The notes under the pieces: generated by a model
What the model saw: the letters and a program-made list of their open reading frames with translations, nothing else
Database searches by the model: none
What the model was told of the DNA's origin: nothing
Shown: piece by piece, positions 36,521 to 43,765 of the stretch
Layout: each line of letters opens with the position of its first letter
Position numbering within the stretch: position 1 is the stretch's first letter
Made by a program: the position numbers and the translations under genes
DNA from: Bradyrhizobium frederickii
GTDB lineage: Bacteria; Pseudomonadota; Alphaproteobacteria; Rhizobiales; Xanthobacteraceae
DNA length: 64,000 nt
Direction: 5' to 3'
NCBI RefSeq assembly: GCF_004570865.1
Contig: NZ_SPQS01000010.1
Coordinates: forward strand, 186,001-250,000

Positions 36521-36627
36521 GCCTGCCAGACGATCTTCCCTATGAGCATGCTGCGTCGGCTCCGGTGGAGGTGGTCGTCGCTTCCGGAATCTGCCTTGAT
36601 GCGATCTCGAGGTGGAGGAGTGACGAT

Positions 36628-38118
36628 ATGAGCGGTATGGTGATCTCTGGCGGCCGGGTGGTGGATCCCGCAAGCGGCATGGACGCCGTCGCCGACGTGG
36701 CGGTAATGGACGGCAGGATTGCTGCGGTCGGCTCCTCGCTCGGCGGCGCCGAGCGGGTGATCGACGCCACCGGGCTCGTGGTCGCCCCGGGCTTCATCGA
36801 TCTGCACGCGCATGGCCAGTCGATCCCCGCCGACCGCATGCAGGCGTTCGACGGCGTCACGACTACGCTCGATCTCGAGGCCGGCGTGCTGCCGGTCGGG
36901 TCCTGGTATGAGCGCCAGGCCAGGAAGGGGCGCGTGTTGAACTATGGTGCCGCCACCAACTGGGCCTTTGCGCGCATCGGCGCGATGACCGGCTCCAATG
37001 CCGAGAGCTCGCTGGAGGCGTTCGGCAACGCCATGCGCGATCGCCGCTGGATGGACAATGTCGCGACCGACGCGGAAGTCTCGGGCATTCTCGAACGCCT
37101 CGGGCGCGGCCTCAACGAAGGCGGCATCGGTATCGGCATCCTCAATGCTTACGCGCCGGGCGCCGGCGTGCAGGAGCTGACCGCGGTCTGCCAGCTCGCG
37201 GCTGCCAGGAACGTGCCGACCTTCACCCATGTCGCCTTCATGTCGCGGATCGACCCTGAGAGTGCGGTGGAAGCCTATATCCGCCTGATCGGCTATGCCG
37301 GCGCCACCGGCGCGCACATGCACATCTGCCATTTCAACTCGTCGAGCAAGACCGACGTCGAGCGCTGCCGCACGCTGATAGAAAAGGCGCAAGGGCAGGG
37401 CCTGCCGATCACCGTCGAGGCCTATCCCTACGGCACCGGCTCGACCGTGCTGGCCGCCGCCTTCTTCAGCGACCCCGAATTCGTCGAGCGCAACGGCACC
37501 GGCTACGATTCCGTGCAGCGCGTGACCGACGGCTATCGCTTCCACGACCGCGAGGAGCTGTTGAAGGCGCAGGCGGAGGAGCCCTCCTCGCTGGTGCTCT
37601 GGCACATTCTCGACACCGAGCACAATGCGCATCACCGCGACCTGCTCGACATGTCGGTGCTGTATCCCGGCGGCGCAATCGCCTCCGACGCGATGCCGTG
37701 GACGACGTCGGACGGCAAGACCTACACCGGCGATGCCTGGCCGCTGCCGGACGATGCCACCTCGCATCCGCGCTCGGCCGGCTGCTTCACCAAATTCATC
37801 CGCGAATGGGTGCGCGAGCGCAAGACGGTGTCGCTGCTGGAAGGCGTGCGCAAATGCGCGCTGATCCCGGCCGAGATCTTGTCGCAGAGCACGCCGGCGA
37901 TGCGCGCCAAGGGCCGGCTGCAACAAGGTGTGGACGCCGACATCGTCGTGTTCGACTACGAAAAACTCTCGGACCGCGCCACCTTCACGGCGATGAACCG
38001 TCCGTCCGAGGGCGTGCGGCACCTGATCGTCAGCGGCGAGGTGCTGATCAGCGACGGCATTCTCGATGTCGCGGCGCGGCCGGGAAAACCGGTGCGCCGC
38101 CCCGTCGTCGAGGGCTGA
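36628..38118 (+). CDS. N-acyl-D-amino-acid deacylase-like amidohydrolase
   Basis: A 496-residue metal-dependent amidohydrolase of the D-aminoacylase/D-glutamate deacylase group. GGAGG precedes ATG 36628. Metal-binding motifs are visible: GFIDLHAHGQSI (HxH), THVAF, HMHICHFNSSSK and the late Asp in GGAIASDAMPW. Such enzymes release D-amino acids from N-acyl forms. It is followed three bases later by a CobW-type GTPase, so the two are surely co-transcribed. The open frame extends upstream into the repeat module and should not be used. Confidence 0.9.
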   Translation: MSGMVISGGRVVDPASGMDAVADVAVMDGRIAAVGSSLGGAERVIDATGLVVAPGFIDLHAHGQSIPADRMQAFDGVTTTLDLEAGVLPVGSWYERQARKGRVLNYGAATNWAFARIGAMTGSNAESSLEAFGNAMRDRRWMDNVATDAEVSGILERLGRGLNEGGIGIGILNAYAPGAGVQELTAVCQLAAARNVPTFTHVAFMSRIDPESAVEAYIRLIGYAGATGAHMHICHFNSSSKTDVERCRTLIEKAQGQGLPITVEAYPYGTGSTVLAAAFFSDPEFVERNGTGYDSVQRVTDGYRFHDREELLKAQAEEPSSLVLWHILDTEHNAHHRDLLDMSVLYPGGAIASDAMPWTTSDGKTYTGDAWPLPDDATSHPRSAGCFTKFIREWVRERKTVSLLEGVRKCALIPAEILSQSTPAMRAKGRLQQGVDADIVVFDYEKLSDRATFTAMNRPSEGVRHLIVSGEVLISDGILDVAARPGKPVRRPVVEG

Positions 38119-38121
38119 CCC

Positions 38122-39081
38122 ATGCCGGTCCCCATTCTGCTGGTCACGGGCTTTCTGGGGGCGGGCAAAACGACTGTCGTGAACCACCTGCTGGCGCATG
38201 CGGAGGGACGGCGCATCGCCGCCGTCGTCAACGATTTCGGCGCCATCAACATCGATGCCGAGCTGATCGCGGGCGCCAGCGACGGCGTGGTCAGCCTCGC
38301 CAATGGCTGCATCTGCTGCTCGCTGGAAGGCGATCTCTTGCGCACGCTTTCGATGCTGCTGCGGCGCGATCCGAAGCCCGATTATATCGTGATCGAGACC
38401 AGCGGCGTCGCCGATCCCGCCGACATCGTCCGCAATCTGATGGATCCCGTGATCCTGCGCGAGGCGCTGCTGGAGACGGTGCTGTGCGTGATGGACGCCG
38501 GCACACCGCCGGCCGCCCTTGACGATGCCCTCCAGCGTTCGCAATTGCGCGTCGCCGACATCGTGGCGCTCAGCAAGCTCGATCTGGCGGACGAGGGCGC
38601 GGGAATGCGGATGCGCGCCGCCATTCGCGCTCAGCGCGTTCCGGCCGTGGTCGTCGATGCGCCACACGGCGCAATTCCGTCCGCGCTGCTGTTTCCCGCG
38701 CATGTCGATCGCGCGCCGGCGCCGCGCACGCCCGGGCCGAAACGGCCGGCGGAGGACCGTTTCGAGACGCTGAGCTGGACCTCCGATCGTCCGCTCTCGC
38801 TGCCGCGCCTGCAACAGGCGATCGCCAGGCTGGCGCCGAAGCTGGCGCGCGCGAAAGGCCTGTTCGAGACGGTTGAGCAGCCCGGCCGCCAGATGGTGTT
38901 TCAATTCGCCGGCGGCCGCGCCACGCTGGCCCCTGGCGATGCACCCGCCCCGGGCGTGCCGCGCGCGCGGATCGTCTTCATCGCAGAGCTCGGGGTGCTC
39001 ACGCGCGCCGAGCTCGACAGCATCATGGCGGCGTGCGTTGCGGATGAGAAAGGTTCTGAAGGCGGAATAGGATTTGGATGA
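38122..39081 (+). CDS. CobW/G3E-family GTPase, putative metallochaperone
   Basis: A 319-residue G3E GTPase. Walker A is GFLGAGKTT, the putative metal site is CICC in NGCICCSLEGDL, Walker B region VIETSGVADP, and the guanine motif is SKLD (usual NKxD). The C-terminal CobW_C domain follows (about 215-319). Family members load metal into specific client enzymes. Position immediately downstream of a metal-dependent amidohydrolase makes that enzyme a candidate client (inference). No His-rich loop is present. Confidence 0.9.
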   Translation: MPVPILLVTGFLGAGKTTVVNHLLAHAEGRRIAAVVNDFGAINIDAELIAGASDGVVSLANGCICCSLEGDLLRTLSMLLRRDPKPDYIVIETSGVADPADIVRNLMDPVILREALLETVLCVMDAGTPPAALDDALQRSQLRVADIVALSKLDLADEGAGMRMRAAIRAQRVPAVVVDAPHGAIPSALLFPAHVDRAPAPRTPGPKRPAEDRFETLSWTSDRPLSLPRLQQAIARLAPKLARAKGLFETVEQPGRQMVFQFAGGRATLAPGDAPAPGVPRARIVFIAELGVLTRAELDSIMAACVADEKGSEGGIGFG

Positions 39082-39104
39082 CTCGATGCAGGCCGAGAAC
39101 TCGA

Positions 39105-39240
39105 ACACCTCTCCCGTAGGGAGAGGTCGGATCGCATCGAAAGATCCGATCCGGGTGAGGGGTTACAGTCTCACTGAGTGCTGCGGCCCCTCACCCCGAT
39201 TGCTCCGGACGATGCTTCGCATCGCAGCTCGGCGGAGGTG
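39105..39240. repeat. Intergenic repeat, CACCTCTCCC-GGGAGAGGT family
   Basis: About 100 bp from CACCTCTCCCGTAGGGAGAG to CTGCGGCCCCTCACC is almost identical to the element at 57045-57199. Internal hairpins include CTCTCCC/GGGAGAG and CCCCTCACC/GGTGAGGGG. It sits after the G3E gene. Confidence 0.9.
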
Positions 39241-39289
39241 AGCCTTGCGGCCGAAAATTCTCAAGAGGGGGATGGAGGGCTCGGCAAAT

Positions 39290-39667
39290 TCATGCGAATT
39301 GCGCGATGCCGTTTCCGACCGACCAGTTTTCCTTGGGAGCATCGAGCACGTTCACGAACACGTCCTCCGGCCGGATGCCGGGGCTTTCGCCGAGACGGTC
39401 CGCGATGCGGCGATACAGCGCCTTCTTCTGCTCGGTGGTGCGCGAGGCGAACACGGTGATCTGGATCAGCACCGCATCGTCGCTGCGCGCGACGCCGTAA
39501 CCGGTGCCGCAGCGGAAGTTCGCGGGCTCATGCTCGGTGATGGCCATGAACGCGTCGTCCTCGGGCACGTCGAGCGCTTCGCGCATGGCGTAATAGAGGC
39601 CGTCGAGAATCGCCTGGCGGTAGGCTTCGGGCTTGCCGGCGCGAATCGCGATGTGAAGGAGAGGCAT
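39290..39667 (-). CDS. Tautomerase-family protein
   Basis: A 125-residue tautomerase superfamily protein. After Met removal it begins with Pro (MPLLHIAIRAGK), the expected catalytic base. It resembles the longer tautomerase subgroup rather than the 62-residue 4-oxalocrotonate tautomerases: AILDGLYYAMREALDVPEDD, LIQITVFASRTTEQKKALYR and RIADRLGESPGIRPEDVFVN. It is divergent from the TetR gene, with two operator-like palindromes between, so it is probably the regulated gene. Confidence 0.88.
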   Translation of the reverse strand: MPLLHIAIRAGKPEAYRQAILDGLYYAMREALDVPEDDAFMAITEHEPANFRCGTGYGVARSDDAVLIQITVFASRTTEQKKALYRRIADRLGESPGIRPEDVFVNVLDAPKENWSVGNGIAQFA

Positions 39668-39767
39668 ATCATTGGTCCCTTTGCATGCGGGCTCTATCCG
39701 GCATGGCGAATATGTGCGCCGCCGGTACGGCCCATTGACGAAATGGGCTATCACTTCCAATCAGTTT

Positions 39768-39809
39768 TTGACACGATGTCTAGAAAGCATGTTCTTGACA
39801 CCATGTCAA
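39768..39809. promoter_or_regulatory. Two 15 bp palindromic operators for the TetR regulator
   Basis: TTGACACCATGTCAA at 39795-39809 is a perfect palindrome with a three-base centre; TTGACACGATGTCTA at 39768-39782 is the same site with one mismatched half. Their starts are 27 bp apart, inside the tautomerase/TetR divergent gap. Each includes a TTGACA that could also serve as a -35 element, so bound regulator would block polymerase. Confidence 0.8.
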
Positions 39810-39828
39810 ATACTCTGGGGAGCCGAGG

Positions 39829-40434
39829 TTGAGGCCGCGCGAATTCGATCACGACGAGGTCCTGCGCATCGCGTTCGATCAATTCTGGCGCAAGGGCGTG
39901 CGCGGCACCTCGATGTCCGACATCGCGCGCGATGCCGGCGTGCAGCGCGGCAGTCTCTATAATGCCTTCGGCAGCAAGGAGGCGCTGTTCCTGCAGGCCT
40001 ATGAACGCTATGCGGAGGATTATGTCGCAGCGCTGCAAAGGGCGCTGGGGATAGGCAGCTTGCGCAAACGCCTCACCGTGTTCTTCGAACTGACCATCAC
40101 CAATTTCCGTTCCGGCACACCGCCGCGGGGATGTCCGACCACGCGCGGCTTGATGGAACTCGGCTCGGCCGAAGGCGAAGGGCTCGATGAAGCGGCGCGT
40201 CAGGCTTTTGCGAGCCTCCTCTCGCGCGTCACCGCTTTGGTTCAGGATACGCTCGCGGCCGGTGCAGAGCGCGGCGAGTTCAGCGGCAATCCCGCCGCCG
40301 CAGCGCTGCACATTGTCACGGTCACGCGCGGTCTCGCCGTGCTCGAACGTGCGTTCGGCGACGAGCCGCAGCTGCGCAAGATCGCCGCCCACGCGATCGA
40401 TCTCGTGCTGGGCAAAAGGGGGCCTAAAGCATGA
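39829..40434 (+). CDS. TetR/AcrR-family regulator
   Basis: A 201-residue TetR-type repressor starting at TTG 39829 (RPREFDHDEVLRIAFDQFW), with the HTH GTSMSDIARDAGVQRGSLYN AFGSKEALF spread over residues 27-55 and a C-terminal ligand domain with PPRGCPTTRGLMELGSAEGE. It likely represses itself and the divergent tautomerase gene via the palindromes at 39768-39809. Its last codon and TGA stop lie inside the dispersed repeat at 40428-40475. Confidence 0.91.
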   Translation: MRPREFDHDEVLRIAFDQFWRKGVRGTSMSDIARDAGVQRGSLYNAFGSKEALFLQAYERYAEDYVAALQRALGIGSLRKRLTVFFELTITNFRSGTPPRGCPTTRGLMELGSAEGEGLDEAARQAFASLLSRVTALVQDTLAAGAERGEFSGNPAAAALHIVTVTRGLAVLERAFGDEPQLRKIAAHAIDLVLGKRGPKA

Positions 40435-40475
40435 TCCGGAAAAGTGCGTAGCGGTTTTCCGAAAAGATCATGCTT
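40428..40475. repeat. 47 bp palindromic repeat, AGCATGATC family
   Basis: AGCATGATCCGGAAAAGTGC to GAAAAGATCATGCTT; the reverse complement differs from the copy at 9253-9301 at about two positions. Its GCATGA provides the TetR gene's final Ala codon and stop. Confidence 0.92.
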
Positions 40476-40531
40476 AAACAACAAGCTAAAGCGCGATGAC
40501 GATTCATCCTAATCGCATCGCGCTTTTGGTG

Positions 40532-41005
40532 TCAGCACAGTGCAAGCGCGTTGACCGCCCGTGTCGCCGCGTCTTCCTTGCCGGAGCCGACCAGCTGGCA
40601 GACGATGGATTCGAGCTCGCCCGGCTGCTTGCGGCGCGCGACCGCCAGCAATTGCATCAATCCGGCCTCGTCCTTCGACAGGCGCCGGCAGGACGGCGGC
40701 ATGAAGCACAATTCGCAGGGCCGGCCGCTGCGCAGGATTCTGACCAGCGCGGCAGCGCGTGCCACCAGCAGCGGACTGTCGGAGACGCCGGGCGCCTCGT
40801 CGGCAAAGCGATAGGCCGCTTCCCAGCAATCGGAGGCGCCGGTCGTATAGGCTGCCCCGATGAACCGGAACAACGACAGCGCGACGCGGCAGAAATCATC
40901 GTAGCTTTCGACGGTGGGACGCGCCGCAAGCGCGGCCTGGAGCGGACAGAGCCGCGGCTGGCCGGCGTTCGGGACCGTCACAGAACCGCAAATATCCGGA
41001 GGCAT
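40532..41005 (-). CDS. Conserved hypothetical protein
   Basis: A 157-residue helical protein with several Cys (DICGSV, RLCPLQAAL, RPCELCFMPPSCRRLSKDE, NALALC). The CELCFMPPSC cluster might bind metal or form disulphides. No family recognised. It follows the gene at 41017-41517 by 11 bp, so the two form an operon. Confidence 0.6.
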   Translation of the reverse strand: MPPDICGSVTVPNAGQPRLCPLQAALAARPTVESYDDFCRVALSLFRFIGAAYTTGASDCWEAAYRFADEAPGVSDSPLLVARAAALVRILRSGRPCELCFMPPSCRRLSKDEAGLMQLLAVARRKQPGELESIVCQLVGSGKEDAATRAVNALALC

Positions 41006-41016
41006 GAACGATCTCG

Positions 41017-41517
41017 TCAGTGCAGCGTCGGGCTTCCGACCAGCCAGCTCTTCATCGCCATGGTGCGGTCATGATCGAAAGACCGCACTTGGCGGTCGGG
41101 CAGGATGAGGCCTGCCATGCGAAAGATCGTCGCGAGCCCTCGCACGGGCGCGAGCGCCCAATCGGCGCCGACCGGCGGCAGCCAGCTCTCGAACCGCTCG
41201 CGCGCGATGTCGATGCGATCCTGTTGTGCCGCGGCGATGGCATGCAAAATTTCCCGCTCGCCGTCAGACACGCGCGGGCAGGTCGGGCAGTGCACTTCGA
41301 TGGCGGTATGGGCCGTGCAGGCGAATATCTCGATGATGGATTCCAGCGAGGCCACGGCATCGCCCACGCGAAAATGGTCGTACACCTCCTGGATGTCGGC
41401 TGCGGTCGGAACGGCACCTCCGCTGCGTGCCTTGGCCCGGAATCCCCAGATGAAGAGCCGTTCCGCCGCGCTCAGCGCGGGCAGGTCGAGAGACCTTGGT
41501 GATGTCGATGGATGCAT
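41017..41517 (-). CDS. Conserved hypothetical protein
   Basis: A 166-residue soluble protein starting MHPSTSPRSLDLPALSAAER with an AGAGG site close by. It contains AERLFIWGFRAKARSGG, a helical segment (DAVASLESIIEIFACTAHTA), a Cys pair in HCPTCPRVSDGE and a C-terminal GLATIFRMAGLILPDR. The layout resembles its downstream partner, and both have one CxxC-like motif. Unknown function. Confidence 0.6.
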   Translation of the reverse strand: MHPSTSPRSLDLPALSAAERLFIWGFRAKARSGGAVPTAADIQEVYDHFRVGDAVASLESIIEIFACTAHTAIEVHCPTCPRVSDGEREILHAIAAAQQDRIDIARERFESWLPPVGADWALAPVRGLATIFRMAGLILPDRQVRSFDHDRTMAMKSWLVGSPTLH

Positions 41518-41799
41518 GGAGCCTCTGGCCCTTGGCTTCTCGCACGCCACAGCTGGCGCTGGTTGCTGCGTCGATCGTTCTGCCAGAGCCCCCGCCAAGT
41601 CAACGCGCAGAAGGCCGATATCGAGGTGTTCTAGATTTGAAGAGGTTTACATTCGAATGCGGGGCCGGGTCGTTAGACGACGACATCGATGCGCGGCGGC
41701 GGGCCTGCGGCGGCCGCTGGCGGAACCGGAATGCTTAAGGCTTTGCTAAGGGGGGCGGGATAAATTGGCATATCTGTACCGCCAATTCTGCGAGCTCTG

Positions 41800-43485
41800 A
41801 TGATTTTTTTCTCCCGCATCAGCTTCAAGCTGGTCCTCATTGTCGGCATCAGCCTGCTCGGCATGATCGCGCTGGCGCCGATCGCGCTGTCGACCCTGCG
41901 CACCCAGATGGTGGCCGATCGCCAGGCCAAGACGCAGCAGATGGTCGACGTCGGCTACGGCATTCTCGCCCATTATCAGAACCTCGAGAGCGAGGGAAAA
42001 CTGCCGCGCGAGCAGGCCCAGGCCGCCGCAATGGCCGAGATCAAGAGCCTGCGTTACGACAAGGTCGAGTACTTCTGGATCAACGACATGACCCCCAAGA
42101 TGGTCATGCATCCGATCAAGCCGGAACTCGACGGCAAGGATCTGTCCGGCATGAAGGATCCCGCCGGCAACGCCCTGTTCCTGGGCTTCGTCGACGTGGT
42201 CAAGAAGCAGGGTGCGGGCTTCTACGGCTATCTCTGGCCCAAGCCCGGCTTCGACCAGCCGGTCGGGAAAATCTCCTATGTGAAGGGCTTTGCGCCCTGG
42301 GGCTGGATCATCGGCACCGGCATCTATCTCGACGATGTCGACGCCGCGTTCCGCCAGAACGCGATGACTTTCGCCTATGTCTGCCTGGCGGTGCTGGTGG
42401 TGGTCCTTGCAGCCTCCTTCCTGATCGGCCGCAGCGTCACCGGACCGCTGGCCCGGATCACCGCGCTGACCGAGCGCCTCGCCGCCGGCGACAGCGCCTT
42501 CGAGGTGCCCTACATCGATCGTCGCGACGAGGTCGGCGGGCTTGCCAAGGCACTTGCCGTGTTCAAGGACAATGCGTCGGCCGTTCGCCAGATGCATGCC
42601 GAACAGGAAGAGATGAAGCGGAAAGCCGATGACGAGAAACGCAAGGCGATGACCGACCTCGCCGGCAAGTTCGAGGCGAGCGTCCAGGCCGTCGTCCGCG
42701 ACGTCTTCAACGAGGCGCGCGCGATGCAGCAGGCCGCGCAGGGCATGTCGGAGACCGCGAACAAGGCGAGCGACCGCGCCAGCTTCGTCGCATCCGCCTG
42801 CCAGCAGGCATCGAGCAACGTGCAGACCGTGGCCTCCGCCGCCGGTGAGCTGTCGTCCTCGATCTCGGAGATCAGCCAGCGCGTCGCGCAGGCCGCGACC
42901 GTGGCCGACAAGGCCGCCGCCGACGGGCAGCGCACCAACGACACCGTGCAGGGGCTGGCTGCGGCCGCGCACAAGATCGGCGAGGTCATCGACCTCATCA
43001 ACCAGATCGCATCGCAGACCAATCTGCTCGCGCTCAATGCCACCATCGAGGCGGCACGGGCCGGCGAGGCCGGCAAGGGTTTTGCGGTGGTCGCGAGCGA
43101 AGTGAAGTCGCTGGCGAGCCAGACCGCGAAGGCAACCGACGAGATCGGCGCGCAGATCACCGCGATCCAGGCCGAGACCAATCAGGTCGTCGGCAACATC
43201 GAGAGCATCCGCGCCACCATCATGGAGGTCAACGAGATCTCCTCGTCGATCGCCGCCGCCGTCGAGGAGCAGGGCGCCGCCACGCAGGCGATCGCGCACA
43301 GCGTGCAGGAAGCCGCGTCCGGCACCGATCAGGTCTCGCAGAACATCTCCGGCGTCACCGAGGCCACCGCGGCGACCGGCCAGGCCGCCGGGCTCGTGCT
43401 GCAATCGAGCGGCCGGCTGACGCAGAAGCTGCAATCCCTCGAAAACGAGGTCAGCACCTTCGTCGCGGGCGTGCGCGCGGCCTAG
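41800..43485 (+). CDS. Methyl-accepting chemotaxis protein
   Basis: A 561-residue transmembrane chemoreceptor: N-terminal helix (LVLIVGISLLGMIALAPIAL), a periplasmic sCache_2-type sensor with EYFWINDMTPKMVMHPIKPE and GWIIGTGIYLDDVD, a second helix (FAYVCLAVLVVVLAASFLIG), HAMP, and a signalling domain with the conserved tip INQIASQTNLLALNATIEAA and RAGEAGKGFAVVASEVKSLA. sCache_2 receptors often sense small carboxylates. No che genes are nearby, so it joins a distant array. Confidence 0.95.
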   Translation: MIFFSRISFKLVLIVGISLLGMIALAPIALSTLRTQMVADRQAKTQQMVDVGYGILAHYQNLESEGKLPREQAQAAAMAEIKSLRYDKVEYFWINDMTPKMVMHPIKPELDGKDLSGMKDPAGNALFLGFVDVVKKQGAGFYGYLWPKPGFDQPVGKISYVKGFAPWGWIIGTGIYLDDVDAAFRQNAMTFAYVCLAVLVVVLAASFLIGRSVTGPLARITALTERLAAGDSAFEVPYIDRRDEVGGLAKALAVFKDNASAVRQMHAEQEEMKRKADDEKRKAMTDLAGKFEASVQAVVRDVFNEARAMQQAAQGMSETANKASDRASFVASACQQASSNVQTVASAAGELSSSISEISQRVAQAATVADKAAADGQRTNDTVQGLAAAAHKIGEVIDLINQIASQTNLLALNATIEAARAGEAGKGFAVVASEVKSLASQTAKATDEIGAQITAIQAETNQVVGNIESIRATIMEVNEISSSIAAAVEEQGAATQAIAHSVQEAASGTDQVSQNISGVTEATAATGQAAGLVLQSSGRLTQKLQSLENEVSTFVAGVRAA

Positions 43486-43511
43486 CGTACTGCGCGACGC
43501 CTGTTATTTCC

Positions 43512-43549
43512 GCGTCGCGGCATCGGCCGCGACGCCGGTGCTGTTTTTC
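43512..43549 (+). terminator. Intrinsic terminator after the chemoreceptor gene
   Basis: GCGTCGCGG, a six-base loop and CCGCGACGC make a perfect nine-pair stem, followed nine bases later by TTTTT. It separates the chemoreceptor from the carboxylase unit. Confidence 0.72.
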
Positions 43550-43643
43550 TTGACATGACCTCTGCCGTGCTCGACGTGTAACGACGTCGGTCGACGGCAC
43601 CTGCGTGCCTTCGCGAGAAGAAAAGCAACACGGGAAGAACGTC

Positions 43644-43757
43644 ATGAACGTGGGCCTCGACGAGAAGGACTACCTCGCCACCTTGCGCGGCCTGTGGGAC
43701 AAGGCCCGGCCGAAGGGCGGGACCTCGATCCCAATCGTTCTGCTGCCGTCTGAGTGA
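43644..43757 (+). CDS. 37-residue protein preceding the acyl-CoA carboxylase
   Basis: ATG 43644 opens a 37-codon frame: MNVGLDEKDYLATLRGLWDK, then ARPKGGTSIPIVLLPSE and TGA. A GGGAAG site lies upstream and the stop is eight bases before the carboxylase start at 43766. Composition is protein-like, with an amphipathic helix and an extended C-terminus. It could be a leader peptide, or a small accessory subunit like the epsilon chains of actinobacterial acyl-CoA carboxylases; no homology to those is visible. Confidence 0.6.
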   Translation: MNVGLDEKDYLATLRGLWDKARPKGGTSIPIVLLPSE

Positions 43758-43765
43758 GAGATACC

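Noticed and set aside
36019..39108. Minus-strand open frame of 1029 codons
   Set aside because: It lies opposite the well-supported amidohydrolase and G3E genes, is rich in Arg and His as expected of a GC-rich shadow frame, and its C-terminal part is the translated intergenic module.
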